This document shows, in pieces, positions 53,282-63,346 of a stretch of DNA of 64,000 bases. The notes beneath the pieces were generated by a model. The model did not search any database and was not told where the DNA came from. It saw only the letters and a list, made by a program, of their open reading frames with translations. This DNA is from Bacillota bacterium (GTDB taxonomy: Bacteria; Bacillota; Bacilli; Alicyclobacillales; SLC66): assembly GCA_021828865.1 (NCBI GenBank), contig JAJZCW010000017.1, positions 1 to 64,000 of the forward strand, given 5' to 3'. Position numbers and translations under genes: made by a program. The stretch's first letter is position 1. The number at the start of each line of letters is the position of its first letter.

Positions 53282-53383
53282 GTGAAAAAATATAGTTCTG
53301 ATCCAGCTCGAAAAATTAACGATGTTGCAGCGCTTCAAGCAAGTGTACCGCCCATTTCTGGTGTGGTCGGATATATCATATAG
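53282..53383 (+). CDS. 33-residue small ORF
   Basis: GTG 53282 has GAGGAG 7 bases upstream, a strong ribosome site, and encodes 33 residues (VKKYSSDPARKINDVAAL, then QASVPPISGVVGYII). The N-terminal half is charged, the C-terminal half hydrophobic. It ends exactly at the left arm of the inverted repeat that follows. The region 53105-53281 upstream shows nothing else recognisable. It may be a leader peptide, a small membrane peptide, or the N-terminus of a lost gene. Confidence 0.4.
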   Translation: MKKYSSDPARKINDVAALQASVPPISGVVGYII

Positions 53384-53420
53384 TAAGCGTCAGGCTGACG
53401 TTAATCCGTATGACGCTTAC
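53383..53420. repeat. 10-bp inverted repeat with a nested alternative hairpin
   Basis: GTAAGCGTCA (53383-53392) pairs with TGACGCTTAC (53411-53420). The same CGTCA (53388-53392) can also pair with the nearer TGACG (53396-53400), giving two mutually exclusive hairpins just after the small ORF. No T tract follows. Confidence 0.5.
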
Positions 53421-53440
53421 GACTTATTGATCGGTTTGGG

Positions 53441-53749
53441 TTGGAACTGAATGATATGATGGGCGGAATCCGTACGTTTGAGGAAGCGTTGGCAGAACCA
53501 AATGAGGAAGAAAAACAGATGACTCCCATCGATCTGGAATTAGTCTGGCAATCTCTTACACAATTGGCGCAGATGCTGGAGCGGGGAATGGTGGATTCCA
53601 TGGAACAAATAGAGGAACTGGACCGGCAGTTGGCACACAGTGAACTCAAATCACAATGGGAGCAATTAAAGCAAGAAGTGGATGTTTTTAATTTGGAGAG
53701 TGCTCTAGATTATCTACATGAAATCGCTAAAATACTAAATATTACCTGA
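53441..53749 (+). pseudogene. C-terminal remnant of a hybrid sensor kinase/response regulator
   Basis: 102 codons with no proper start or ribosome site. LVWQSLTQLAQMLERGMVDSMEQIEELDRQL then SQWEQLKQEVDVFNLESALDYL fits the helical tail that follows the receiver domain in many hybrid histidine kinases. Kinase and receiver domains are missing. It ends 38 bases from the convergent diguanylate cyclase. Confidence 0.5.
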
Positions 53750-53787
53750 TGATTTGCTGTTTTCAGAATCAGCTAGAGGACTATGGA

Positions 53788-56700
53788 TCAGTCAACCAAC
53801 GACCAGAAATTTTCTCGATTTTTTTTACGAGCTTTGCTATTATACAAGGCTTGGTCGGCCATACGGAAAATCGTTTTGGAACTGCGAATGCCTTGAAATG
53901 GATATGGACATACTCCTGCACTTAATCCTACTTTAACAGTGATATTTCCTGAAAGTTGAATCGGTGCGGTAATCGATTCTCCTATTCTCTTTAGGATTTC
54001 TATGACCTGGTCTGGATAATGAATATCGGATAGGATCAAGACAAATTCGTCTCCTCCCATCCGGGAGACAAAATCATTTGGACGCAAACTATGCTGAAAT
54101 CGTTCTCCTGAAATTTTCAAAACCAAATCTCCTTGATCATGACCGTAGGTATCATTGATTCCTTTGAAGCCGTCTAGATCAATTACGATCACCGCCAAAT
54201 TATTTTTATGTTGCTCTGCGTCTGTCAAAGCAAGCTCTAACTGACTTTCCAAATAGCGCCGGTTCGGCAAACCGGTGAGGCTATCAAATAATGCTTCTTG
54301 TTGAACTTGCTCCATAAGCTGGTGCCGTTCCGTCACATCGACATTGGTCCAGAGAATAGAAGGGTGATCAGTGTCCACATCAAGCAGTACACCTGAAACA
54401 TCCAAATACTTTTCTACGCCATTGCGAGAGAGAACCTTCAAGTCTCTAAGGGAGCCATGTCCATGAGACATAATAATTAGCGAAAGTTCTGCCATACGCT
54501 GTGACTCATGCTCGTTAGGATAGATGTCAATGGCACGTAACCCAATGATTTCTTCCAGTTGATCATATCCCATCATCTCTGCAAATTGCTGATTAGCTTC
54601 CGTAATGACCCGTTCAGGATAGCGAACTAAATTTATACCAGCGATGGTATTGTCTAAAAGCAGTGATTTCTGATGGTTCAGTTCACGGATTTGTTGCTCA
54701 TTTTGATGCCGTTCCGTCACCTCCACGTGAGTCCAGATAATGCGATCAATGCTATCGCCACGGTCCAATTTTTGACCAGAGAGATCAACATAGATAATAG
54801 TGCCATCTTTACGAAGGAATGGTACATCGCGCATCAAGCCTTCCCCTACATACAAAACGTTTTTTGCAAGTTCTCCCACGTGTTGATAAGTTGCTTCATC
54901 TATATAAAGTTCAATTGTTGGGTGTTCTTCCAGTTCTTCTTTGGAGGATGCGCCGTAGATCTTCAACATGCGCGCATTAGAATGCTCTATCACCCGTTCC
55001 GGATAGCGTGTTATATTAATTCCTGCAGTCATACTGTTCAAAAGTACATCATTGAATTGGTTGGCCAATCTTTCTTGTCTGGCCAAATCAAGGCGATCCA
55101 ATCCAAATCCAATATCGCGTGCCAAATCGATTAGGATGCCTTGAAGCTCGCTGTCAAAAGCATTTTCTTCTATGTGATAAATAATCAGGATACCCCAAAC
55201 CTGTACACCACGAAAGATGGGAAGTGCTGAACCACTCATCAAACCGAACTTTGCAATACGATCTTGCCATGGTGCCATCGTTGGAGCATATTCTTTGAAA
55301 TTAAAAAAGACTGGTTTTTGTGTGCGCCAGGCCATTCCTACTGGTCCGTTGCCTTCTGGTAACTCTGCTTTAGTTGAGATTCGAATTCCCTCTAAATAAC
55401 CTATATGGCCTGCAATAGAGGAGAAATGGAACCAATCTTCATCATCCGGACAGCCAATTCCGACTACGCCTAATTGGGTATATTCAATCGCCAACTCGCA
55501 AATTTGTTGTAATAGGCTTGTTTCTACTAAGGATTGAGCAATGGCTTCATTGGCACGGGATAGAAGGACTTGAAACTCCTGACTACGATGCCAAGCATGT
55601 TCTAGGTGATGCCGTTCTGTTACGTCCACATAGGTCCAAACTAAGCGTGGTTCTTTGGATACACTCATTTTGTTACCATACATATCAATCCATACGACAA
55701 TACCATCCATCCTCCGAAACGGCATATCACGCAATACTCCCGAGCCTTGAAGTAACACTTCATTCGCAAAAGTGGAAATTCTTTCATAGGTGTTTTGGTC
55801 TGGACATAAAGTTCGGGTTTTCTGATTCACCAACTCTTCAGAAGATTTGGCCGCCAAAATATCCACTAAACGTTGGTTGACTTGCTCAATCACTCGTTCC
55901 GGATACCTTACAATGCTGATTCCTGATGCAGTACCATTGGTCAAGGCCAGATTTACTGAAAATAGCTCCTGATTTTTGCGGAAAAGATCAAGACGAGTCA
56001 GTCCGGATGAAATACTCTCGGTTAGTTCTACTAATAGCTGTTGAAGTTCATCGTTAAAGTTCGTTTCCTCACTTAACACCATCGCCAAAATCGCCCAAAT
56101 TTCACCATGACGCCAAATAGGAAGAGTCGTGACTTTTTTTAATTGATAGCGATCGATTCGCGTTCGCCAAGGCGCTGATATCGGTTCCTGATCAATGGTA
56201 AAGTTAAAAACGGGTAGTCGTGTGCGCCACGTCCTTCCTCCAGGGCCTTTTCCCTCAGGTAAATCCTCCCGATTCGAGATGCGAATGCCTTCCAAATACC
56301 CCATTTCCCCCGCACCAGCGAGAATCTCAAACCACCCTTCATCGTCAGGGAACATTACCCATACAGTACGGCAATCGGCGTATTGTACTGTGTAGTCGCA
56401 AATGAGTTGGAATAGGTGTGATTCTTCCGTTTCTAGGGTGAGGGTGTCACGCACATGGGATAGCAGTTGATGAAAATCACGGCTGCGTCGTAGATGAAAC
56501 TCTAAACGAGTCTGTTCTTGTATTCGATCTTGTAATGCTTGATTGGTCGCTTCAATCTTTCTTGTGGCCAACATACTATTAATTGCATTAGAGATTTGGT
56601 AGGTGCAAATACTTAACAAACGTTCTTCTTCCATCAAAGGGAAAGAGGGTTGTTGATCGCGATACTTGGCTAGTATAATCGCGCCGATATATTGTTCCGA

Positions 56701-57060
56701 TGAAGTAATTGGCCAAACGCCAATATAGCTGATGTTCTCTGCTCTCCAATGTTTGAAAAAAGGATATTCGTATACTTCATGCCAACTTTCAGTGTGTAGA
56801 GATATTTCATCCAGATGATGAAAGGAAAGTAGGTTCACCAGATCAGGTAGATCGGTAAAACATCCCCACGGGTGATAGAGGGTAAAGGGGTGAGGTGATG
56901 GAACATTCAGCAATCTTTTTTGGTAGATAAAGAAACCAGCATTCGCTAGTTGATAATCACTGATCAAGTTAGCGGCAGCAGCAAAAATTTCATTACCGCG
57001 TGTGAGTTGAAACCAGTTCGTTGTTTTTTTTAAAAATTCACGATAGTCAATAAAGTCCAT
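53788..57060 (-). CDS. Multi-sensor GAF/PAS diguanylate cyclase
   Basis: A 1090-residue cytoplasmic protein with no membrane helix. Order: divergent GAF (about 20-165), GAF (about 195-355), PAS (about 370-480), GAF (about 490-650), PAS (about 660-780), PAS (about 790-910), GGDEF (about 920-1085). The catalytic motif RMGGDEF is intact and preceded by RPND at the I-site position, so it should make cyclic di-GMP and be inhibited by it. The GAF-PAS pair is duplicated: YLEGIRIS occurs twice and RYPERVI three times. No EAL domain. Ligands are unknown. ATG 57060. Confidence 0.9.
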   Translation of the reverse strand: MDFIDYREFLKKTTNWFQLTRGNEIFAAAANLISDYQLANAGFFIYQKRLLNVPSPHPFTLYHPWGCFTDLPDLVNLLSFHHLDEISLHTESWHEVYEYPFFKHWRAENISYIGVWPITSSEQYIGAIILAKYRDQQPSFPLMEEERLLSICTYQISNAINSMLATRKIEATNQALQDRIQEQTRLEFHLRRSRDFHQLLSHVRDTLTLETEESHLFQLICDYTVQYADCRTVWVMFPDDEGWFEILAGAGEMGYLEGIRISNREDLPEGKGPGGRTWRTRLPVFNFTIDQEPISAPWRTRIDRYQLKKVTTLPIWRHGEIWAILAMVLSEETNFNDELQQLLVELTESISSGLTRLDLFRKNQELFSVNLALTNGTASGISIVRYPERVIEQVNQRLVDILAAKSSEELVNQKTRTLCPDQNTYERISTFANEVLLQGSGVLRDMPFRRMDGIVVWIDMYGNKMSVSKEPRLVWTYVDVTERHHLEHAWHRSQEFQVLLSRANEAIAQSLVETSLLQQICELAIEYTQLGVVGIGCPDDEDWFHFSSIAGHIGYLEGIRISTKAELPEGNGPVGMAWRTQKPVFFNFKEYAPTMAPWQDRIAKFGLMSGSALPIFRGVQVWGILIIYHIEENAFDSELQGILIDLARDIGFGLDRLDLARQERLANQFNDVLLNSMTAGINITRYPERVIEHSNARMLKIYGASSKEELEEHPTIELYIDEATYQHVGELAKNVLYVGEGLMRDVPFLRKDGTIIYVDLSGQKLDRGDSIDRIIWTHVEVTERHQNEQQIRELNHQKSLLLDNTIAGINLVRYPERVITEANQQFAEMMGYDQLEEIIGLRAIDIYPNEHESQRMAELSLIIMSHGHGSLRDLKVLSRNGVEKYLDVSGVLLDVDTDHPSILWTNVDVTERHQLMEQVQQEALFDSLTGLPNRRYLESQLELALTDAEQHKNNLAVIVIDLDGFKGINDTYGHDQGDLVLKISGERFQHSLRPNDFVSRMGGDEFVLILSDIHYPDQVIEILKRIGESITAPIQLSGNITVKVGLSAGVCPYPFQGIRSSKTIFRMADQALYNSKARKKNRENFWSLVD

Positions 57061-57151
57061 ATTGAGATTCTCCCAGTACGACCGACTGTGTCTTAATATT
57101 TTTTAGGTATGTATATTCTTGATAATTCTAACTCTTATCGGGTCTAGATGT

Positions 57152-58021
57152 CTAACTACGCATCCAGCGATAAAATTCTTTTGGGGTCATTTCATATTCG
57201 GTCTTAAATGCGCGAAAAAAATGCGAATAGGTCTTAAAGCCGCAGTGTGTAAACACTTCGGTAATGGGGATTCCTTTTAAAATCAGTTGTTTGGAAAGTG
57301 CCAATCGTTTTTGCAAAATATAGTGATGGATGGTAGTGCCCGTTTGTTTCTTGAATTCGCGCATGATGTGAAATTTACTCAAATACATTTGTTTGGCAAT
57401 CTGGTCAAGCGTTAGTTCTGATTCAAGGTTTTTAGCGATATAGGTGACGACAGGCTCTAAAAATGGATCAGTAATGACATCTTCATTCATATCTTCTGAT
57501 ACCTCATGAAGCAAACTACGATTGATCATGACCATGAGACGCTGGATGTGCGATGCACACAGTAAGGAACTGCCGTATCCTTTGTCGTACGTTTCAGCGT
57601 ACAATTGTTGAAATTCATTTTTTAACTGCTGAAAGCGCTCAGGTGCCAGGCGCAGCAAATTCGTGTGACGATGCCTCGCGGGATCGAAGCAATCTGCCAG
57701 GTTGGTCGTTTCATTACCAAGTTGATTCAAGAACTGTGGGTTGATCCAAAGCACCATTCGTTCATAGGGTTTGACGGCCGTATCGATGACCGCTTGATGA
57801 AGTTCATTCGGACCGATTAAGAGAATATCATTGGGCCGAAGAATGTAGGTTCGCCCTTCAATCGAGTAGATGACATTTCCGGAGAGAAATAAATAGACTT
57901 CATAAAAATCGTGATGATGGAGTTGCACATCATCCATTTTTTTGTCTGAATAATGAAAAAGTTCATACTCGCCCCGCACCATGTGCTGACGGGGTTGAAA
58001 GTGTTGTGTGGAAAGTTTCAT
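57152..58021 (-). CDS. AraC-family regulator with cupin sensor domain
   Basis: A 289-residue protein. The N-terminal cupin (about 15-110) has HHHDFYEVYLFLSG and YILRPNDILLIGPNELHQAV. The C-terminal AraC HTH pair (about 190-289) has LTLDQIAKQMYLSKFHIMREFKKQTGTTIHHYIL and ITEVFTHCGFKTYSHFFRAFKTEYEMTPKEF. It is divergent from uxaC across 172 bases, so it is the likely sugar-acid-responsive activator of the uronate genes. Confidence 0.9.
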   Translation of the reverse strand: MKLSTQHFQPRQHMVRGEYELFHYSDKKMDDVQLHHHDFYEVYLFLSGNVIYSIEGRTYILRPNDILLIGPNELHQAVIDTAVKPYERMVLWINPQFLNQLGNETTNLADCFDPARHRHTNLLRLAPERFQQLKNEFQQLYAETYDKGYGSSLLCASHIQRLMVMINRSLLHEVSEDMNEDVITDPFLEPVVTYIAKNLESELTLDQIAKQMYLSKFHIMREFKKQTGTTIHHYILQKRLALSKQLILKGIPITEVFTHCGFKTYSHFFRAFKTEYEMTPKEFYRWMRS

Positions 58022-58074
58022 CGAATACCCTCCTTGGCTTCATCCTAACGTTAATTGAGCGTTTCGTCAATTTA

Positions 58075-58096
58075 TGCAAGTATTATAGCAATATTT
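58075..58096. promoter_or_regulatory. Possible direct-repeat AraC site
   Basis: TGCAAGTATTA (58075-58085) and TAGCAATATTT (58086-58096) are imperfect tandem 11-mers in the araC-uxaC intergenic region. AraC proteins often bind such half-site pairs. Confidence 0.25.
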
Positions 58097-58193
58097 ATGA
58101 TTTCCATTGCAAAAATAATGACTACACTAAGAGTATCTGAAGCGGTTCCCAAATTAGCTAGGAAATGCTGAGGAAAGGGGGGATATAAGGAAA

Positions 58194-59597
58194 GTGTCTA
58201 TCGAGTTTATGGGTCCTCGGTTTTTACTGAAGTCTGAGGTAGCAAAGCGTTTATATGATTCCTTCGCGTCCGATCAACCCATCTACGACTATCATTGTCA
58301 CCTGGATGCGAAAGAAATACTGGAAAATCAGCACTTTACAGATATTGGGGAATTGTGGTTAAAAGGCGACCATTATAAGTGGCGTCTCTTGCGCGCAGCT
58401 GGCGTTCCTGAGGAAAAAATAACGGGGAATAGTGTCAGCTTTGAAGAAAAGTTCTATGCATTTGCAGAGGTGCTACCTTATTTTATCGGCAATCCGGTCT
58501 ATCACTGGGCGCACTTGGAGTTGCAAAAATATTTTGGGATTCACGATGCGTTATCGGCGAAAACGGCCCGTAAAGTGTATGAACAGACGCAGGAAAAAAT
58601 GGCGGCAGGCGGGTTTTCCGTCAGAGAACTGATCGGACGCTCAAAAGTGGAACTGATCGCCACGACCAATCATCCGAAAGAAGAGCTGAAGTGGCATCAA
58701 CGGTTGCGAGAATCTTCCAATATAGCTACAAAAGTGGTACCTACTTTTCGTCCCGATGCTTTTTTGCACATCGAATGGGAACGTTTCCATACAGAAGTAC
58801 GTGAGTTTGGCGATCAATATGGAATCGACATGCAAAACCTGGATGATTTGCTGGCATTACTGATGCGGAGAATGGATGATTTTGCTACGGTGGGTTGTCG
58901 TATTGCCGATCATGGGTTGACGGATTTCCCAGCAGTCAAGGGTTCTTACAGCGAAGCAAAGGCGATTTTCCAAAAGGTGATGAATCGAACGGAGATCACG
59001 TTTCTTGACATGCAAAAGTATCAGTATTATCTCTTGTACTTTTTGGGAAGCGAGTACGCCAGGCGGGACTGGGTGATGCAATTGCACCTATCGCCGCTGC
59101 GCAACACCAATACCAGGATCTATCATTCGCTCGGCCCAGATGCCGGCGTGGATTCGGTAGGAGATCCGGTATCGGCGCGAGCATTGCAGCAATGGTTCGA
59201 TGAGGTGGAGCTTGCGGGTGGAGTGCCAAGAACCCTGCTTTTTACGTTGAACCCATCAGCATATTACGTCATGGCGACGATGGCTGGTAATTATCAGGGG
59301 GGCGTAAAAGGGAAGATCCAGATGGGGCCAGCCTGGTGGATGCTCGATCATCGGGATGGCATTGAAGAACAGTTGCGACTGGTCGCGAATACTGGCGGAT
59401 TGGGACTTTTTGTCGGGATGACGACCGATTCGAGAAGTTATCTGTCCTATGCTAGGCACGACTATTTCAGGCGTATTTTGTGTTCCTTGATCGGTGAGTG
59501 GATAGAGGATGGCGAAGTGCCTGATGATCCAGTCATGGTCGGCGACCTCATCAGAGGCGTCTCGGTGGAAAACGCGCGAAACTATTTCAGGATATGA
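58194..59597 (+). CDS. uxaC: Glucuronate isomerase (uronate isomerase)
   Basis: A 467-residue amidohydrolase-like enzyme isomerising D-glucuronate to D-fructuronate (and galacturonate to tagaturonate). Seen: [12 protein letters not shown] (metal-binding HxH, about 30-41), [47 protein letters not shown] and [17 protein letters not shown] 58194 has a G-rich site upstream. It overlaps the start region of uxuA and opens a five-gene run. Confidence 0.95.
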   Translation: MSIEFMGPRFLLKSEVAKRLYDSFASDQPIYDYHCHLDAKEILENQHFTDIGELWLKGDHYKWRLLRAAGVPEEKITGNSVSFEEKFYAFAEVLPYFIGNPVYHWAHLELQKYFGIHDALSAKTARKVYEQTQEKMAAGGFSVRELIGRSKVELIATTNHPKEELKWHQRLRESSNIATKVVPTFRPDAFLHIEWERFHTEVREFGDQYGIDMQNLDDLLALLMRRMDDFATVGCRIADHGLTDFPAVKGSYSEAKAIFQKVMNRTEITFLDMQKYQYYLLYFLGSEYARRDWVMQLHLSPLRNTNTRIYHSLGPDAGVDSVGDPVSARALQQWFDEVELAGGVPRTLLFTLNPSAYYVMATMAGNYQGGVKGKIQMGPAWWMLDHRDGIEEQLRLVANTGGLGLFVGMTTDSRSYLSYARHDYFRRILCSLIGEWIEDGEVPDDPVMVGDLIRGVSVENARNYFRI

Positions 59598-59611
59598 GGG
59601 AGGAAAGCCTG

Positions 59612-60679
59612 GTGAAAATGACGTTTCGGTGGTATGGCGAAAAGGATCCGGTAACGCTGCCGTACATTCGGCAAATTCCGGGGATGACAGGAATTGTCTC
59701 CGCGATTTACGATGTGCCGGTGGGAGAAGTGTGGCCGAGGGAACGGATTGCGGCCCTAAAAGCGCAGATTGAGGCAGAGGGGCTAAGTTTTGAAGTGGTG
59801 GAAAGTGTTCCGGTCCATGAAGACATTAAGCTCGGAGCACCTGGTGCGGATCGGCTGATCGAAAATTACAGTGAAAACATCCGGCGTTTGGGAGAAGCGG
59901 GCGTGAAAGTGGTCTGCTACAATTTTATGCCTGTATTTGACTGGCTTCGTACGGAATTGAACTACGAGTGGTCGGATGGTGCCCATGCCCTTTCCTACGA
60001 TCATGAAACGATGTTGGAACTCGACCCTGGTAAGGGAGAACTGAGCCTGCCGGGATGGGATGAAAGCTATACGAAAGATCAATTGCAAGAGCTGCTGAAT
60101 GCCTATGCCAGTGTGGATGAAGAGAAGCTCTGGAGTCATTTGAAAGTGTTTCTCGACAAGGTGATTCCGGTGGCCAAAAGTGCTGGTGTCAAGATGGCGA
60201 TTCACCCGGACGATCCGCCGTGGGGAATTTTCGGGTTGCCGAGAATCATCACGAACGAGGAGAATCTGAACCGCTTTTTACGGTTGCATGACGATCCGTA
60301 TAATGGGCTGACGTTCTGCACAGGGTCGCTTGGGGCGAGCGCTGCCAATGATTTGCCGACAATGATCCGTCGATTTGGCGGTGAGGGACGAATTCACTTT
60401 GCGCATATACGCAACATCAAGCGCGATGGGGAGAAAAATTTCGTGGAGAGCGCGCATCCGACCGCTTACGGATCACTCAACATGTACGAGATCATGAAGG
60501 CGCTGTACGAGTCAGGGTTTGACGGATACATTCGCCCTGATCATGGCCGAATGATCTGGGGAGAAACGGGTAGATACGGTTATGGACTTTATGATCGCGC
60601 GCTTGGGTCGACGTATATTCACGGTTTATGGGAAGCGATTGCAACGGAAAGGAAGAGTCATCATGAAATTGCCAATTGA
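59612..60679 (+). CDS. uxuA: Mannonate dehydratase
   Basis: A 355-residue enzyme that dehydrates D-mannonate to 2-keto-3-deoxygluconate. Family stretches: [72 protein letters not shown] and [13 protein letters not shown] (metal ligands His, Cys, His, Asp). GTG 59612 is favoured since GGGAGG lies 8 bases upstream; ATG 59594, overlapping the uxaC stop as ATGA, is also possible. Confidence 0.95.
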   Translation: MKMTFRWYGEKDPVTLPYIRQIPGMTGIVSAIYDVPVGEVWPRERIAALKAQIEAEGLSFEVVESVPVHEDIKLGAPGADRLIENYSENIRRLGEAGVKVVCYNFMPVFDWLRTELNYEWSDGAHALSYDHETMLELDPGKGELSLPGWDESYTKDQLQELLNAYASVDEEKLWSHLKVFLDKVIPVAKSAGVKMAIHPDDPPWGIFGLPRIITNEENLNRFLRLHDDPYNGLTFCTGSLGASAANDLPTMIRRFGGEGRIHFAHIRNIKRDGEKNFVESAHPTAYGSLNMYEIMKALYESGFDGYIRPDHGRMIWGETGRYGYGLYDRALGSTYIHGLWEAIATERKSHHEIAN

Positions 60680-61514
60680 TGTGTCGCTAAATGGAAAAGT
60701 GGCGGTGCTGACCGGTGCGGGTGGCGTCATTGGGGCTCATTTTGCCAAAGTGTTGAGCAAGGCTGGGGCAACAGTGGTCGTCACCGACCTGAAACAGGAT
60801 GCGGCGCAAAAAGTCGTAGATTCTATTCAGGAAGAGGGAGGAAATGCCGTCGCGGTGGGAGTAAACGTCTTGGAACCATCCAGTTTGCTTGAAGCCAGAA
60901 ATACAATCACAGCTGAATTTGGTGGGATTGATATTTTAATCAATGGCGCTGGAGGAAATCACCCAAAAGCCACTACTGCCAAAGAAGTGCTGGAAGCGGT
61001 CGATTTAGGACCTCATGAACTGCCTACTTTTTTTGATCTGGATCCCGAGGGCATCAAATTTGTTTTTGACCTGAATTTCCTTGGTACATTGCTCCCGACA
61101 CAAGTATTTACCCCCATGATGGTAGGGAGAGAAGGGGCGACTATCATCAACATCTCGTCGATGAACGCGTTTCGGCCGCTGACCAAAATCCCTGCGTACA
61201 GTGCCGCAAAAGCGGCAGTGTCCAACTTCACACAGTGGTTGGCGGTTCACTTTGCGCCAGTTGCTATTCGCGTCAATGCCATTGCGCCAGGATTTTTTGT
61301 CACCAATCAAAACCAGACGTTACTTTATGACGAGTTAGGGCAACTGACGGAACGATCCCAAAAAATTCTTTCGCATACGCCAATGAACCGTTTTGGCGAA
61401 GTATCTGATCTGACAGGGACGCTGTTATGGCTGGCTTCCCACGAGGCTTCTGGTTTTGTGAATGGGATCGTGGTGCCTGTTGACGGCGGATTTGCTGCCT
61501 ATTCGGGGGTATAG
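60663..61514 (+). CDS. uxuB: SDR-family D-mannonate oxidoreductase
   Basis: A 283-residue short-chain dehydrogenase. NAD-binding is [22 protein letters not shown]; the active-site Ser is in ISSMNAF, and Tyr/Lys in YSAAKAAV (YxxxK). Context assigns it: between uxuA and eda it should reduce D-fructuronate to D-mannonate, the role of the SDR-type UxuB/YjmF in Bacillus, and not the unrelated long-chain UxuB of E. coli. It overlaps uxuA by 17 bases. Substrate is inferred from context. Confidence 0.88.
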   Translation: MKLPIDVSLNGKVAVLTGAGGVIGAHFAKVLSKAGATVVVTDLKQDAAQKVVDSIQEEGGNAVAVGVNVLEPSSLLEARNTITAEFGGIDILINGAGGNHPKATTAKEVLEAVDLGPHELPTFFDLDPEGIKFVFDLNFLGTLLPTQVFTPMMVGREGATIINISSMNAFRPLTKIPAYSAAKAAVSNFTQWLAVHFAPVAIRVNAIAPGFFVTNQNQTLLYDELGQLTERSQKILSHTPMNRFGEVSDLTGTLLWLASHEASGFVNGIVVPVDGGFAAYSGV

Positions 61515-61518
61515 CACT

Positions 61519-62157
61519 GTGGAAAAAGAATGGGTACTTACCAAGATTAAAGCGGTGGGAGTGGTGGCGGTCATCCGTGCGCAAGAGGAAGACGCAGCTA
61601 TTAAGGTGACGGAAGCATGCATCGAAGGTGGGGTAGCCGCCGTGGAACTGACGTTCACCGTTCCCTATGCACATCGGGTGATAGAAGCGCTTGCGAAGCG
61701 ATACGGCGAAGAGGAAATACTGCTCGGAGCCGGCACAGTGCTTGATGCGGAAACGGCGAGAATCGCCATTCTGTCTGGAGCAACGTACGTGGTTAGTCCC
61801 GCGTTTGATGCGGAAACGACGAAACTGTGTAACCGTTATCGCATTCCTAGTATGCCTGGGGTGATGACACCAGGAGAAGTGATCGCGGCGATGGAGGCAG
61901 GAGTGGATATCGTCAAGGCATTTCCCGGCGAACTATTTGGCCCCAAGTGGATTCGGGCGCTAAAAGGTCCATTTCCGCAAGCGCAAATCATGCCGACTGG
62001 CGGTATAGACTTGGAGAACGTCAGCGAATGGATACGGGCAGGGGCAGTAGCGGTGGGAGTGGGCAGTTCATTAACGAGAGGTAGCCATGCAGATATTGTC
62101 CAACGTGCCAAGCAATTTACGCAAATCATTCAAGAGACTCGTCAGTCTTTGACGTAA
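61519..62157 (+). CDS. eda: 2-dehydro-3-deoxyphosphogluconate (KDPG) aldolase
   Basis: A 212-residue class I aldolase cleaving KDPG to pyruvate and glyceraldehyde 3-phosphate. Seen: VVAVIRAQEED at the N-terminus, AAVELTFTVPYA (catalytic Glu), LLGAGTVLDAETA, the Schiff-base Lys in VDIVKAFPGELFG (about residue 133), and MPTGGIDLENVSEW (phosphate loop). GTG 61519 follows GGGGGT and begins 4 bases after the upstream stop. KdgK comes next. Confidence 0.93.
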   Translation: MEKEWVLTKIKAVGVVAVIRAQEEDAAIKVTEACIEGGVAAVELTFTVPYAHRVIEALAKRYGEEEILLGAGTVLDAETARIAILSGATYVVSPAFDAETTKLCNRYRIPSMPGVMTPGEVIAAMEAGVDIVKAFPGELFGPKWIRALKGPFPQAQIMPTGGIDLENVSEWIRAGAVAVGVGSSLTRGSHADIVQRAKQFTQIIQETRQSLT

Positions 62158-62170
62158 TGGGGGCAGGAAC

Positions 62171-63253
62171 ATGCGAGTGGAAAAATGGGCAGACTCCACC
62201 ACCAATCGACCTACCTATGATTGTATATCGTTAGGAGAAGTGATGTTGCGACTGGATCCTGGTGATTCCCGGATTCGCACTGCCCGTGAGTTCAAGGTGT
62301 GGGAAGGCGGGGGCGAGTATAACGTCACCAGAGGACTGAGTAAAGTCTTTGGATGGAAGACGGCCGTGATCACTTCGCTCGTCGATAATGAAGTCGGTCA
62401 CTTGATTGAAGATTTGATCATGCAAGGTGGTGTCGATACCCGCCTGATCAGGTGGGTAAAGGATGACGGATTGGGGCGAGTCAGCAGAAACGGGATTAAT
62501 TTTGTCGAACGCGGATTTGGGATACGAAGTGCCAAAAGTGTTTCAGACAGGGGCCACACTGCGGCGTCACAGATGAAACCAGGCGATGTCGACTGGGATC
62601 TGGTGTTTGGAAAAATAGGTGCACGCTGGTTTCATGTGTCTGGTATTTTTACATCTCTTTCAGAAGGTACTGCAGCGCTTGTGCTAGAGGCAGTGCGAGC
62701 GGCAAAAAAATATGGGGTTACGGTTTCCTATGACGTCAATTATCGGCCGTCACTTTGGCGAAACATTGAAAATAAAGCTCTTTTTCAGACCATTCAGAAT
62801 GAAATCGCGAAAAATGTGGACCTTTTGTTAGGGCCGGGCTTTGAGATTATCGACGATCAATTGGCTTATCAGTCTATGGGAATGGCCGATTACCAAGAGC
62901 GGATTGAGCGCACGGTGGAGTCATTCCCAAATATTCAAATGATTGTTGCCACCATGCGTCAAGTGAAAAATGCCAATCGCAACGACTGGTCATCAATTGG
63001 TTGGAAGGACCATCAGTACGTGGAATCGATCAGGTTACAAGATTTAGACATTTACGACCGTGTGGGTGGCGGAGATGGATTCGCCTCGGGGCTGATTTAC
63101 GGACTCACCACCATAGGTGATTTAAAAACAGCAATGAACTATGGCATTGCACATGGTGCACTGGCCATGACGACCCCCGGTGATAATTCAATGGCGAGTT
63201 TACAGGACGTGGAAGCCATACTACAGGGCAATATCCGTTCGATTTCAAGGTAA
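62171..63253 (+). CDS. kdgK: 2-keto-3-deoxygluconate kinase (PfkB family)
   Basis: A 360-residue ribokinase-family enzyme phosphorylating KDG to KDPG. The N-terminus CISLGEVMLRLDPGDSRIRTAREFKVWEGGGEYN includes the substrate-binding GGxxxN region. The C-terminal PfkB signature DRVGGGDGFASGLIYGL holds the catalytic Asp (about residue 297). It is longer than usual, with extra residues in the middle (about 215-260). Last of the uronate pathway genes. Confidence 0.88.
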   Translation: MRVEKWADSTTNRPTYDCISLGEVMLRLDPGDSRIRTAREFKVWEGGGEYNVTRGLSKVFGWKTAVITSLVDNEVGHLIEDLIMQGGVDTRLIRWVKDDGLGRVSRNGINFVERGFGIRSAKSVSDRGHTAASQMKPGDVDWDLVFGKIGARWFHVSGIFTSLSEGTAALVLEAVRAAKKYGVTVSYDVNYRPSLWRNIENKALFQTIQNEIAKNVDLLLGPGFEIIDDQLAYQSMGMADYQERIERTVESFPNIQMIVATMRQVKNANRNDWSSIGWKDHQYVESIRLQDLDIYDRVGGGDGFASGLIYGLTTIGDLKTAMNYGIAHGALAMTTPGDNSMASLQDVEAILQGNIRSISR

Positions 63254-63292
63254 CTCCTATTCCTGTTTGACGATAAATTCCGCTTGAGTAAA

Positions 63293-63306
63293 TGAAAGCG
63301 CTAATA
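63293..63306. promoter_or_regulatory. cre-like site upstream of the PTS permease gene
   Basis: TGAAAGCGCTAATA matches the cre consensus TGWAANCGNTNWCA except at position 13. It lies 41 bases before the GTG start, so CcpA repression of the permease is likely. Confidence 0.6.
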
Positions 63307-63346
63307 AAAAAGCAAAACCAAAATTTGAAGATCGAGGTGGAACAAA

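Noticed and set aside
53150-53338. 62-codon frame on the minus strand opposite the small ORF
   Set aside because: No ribosome site and low-complexity composition from AT-rich DNA; the plus-strand 33-codon ORF has a much better start.
58141-58154. cre-like match near the uxaC promoter (TGAAGCGGTTCCCA)
   Set aside because: Three mismatches to the consensus at conserved positions, so not supported.
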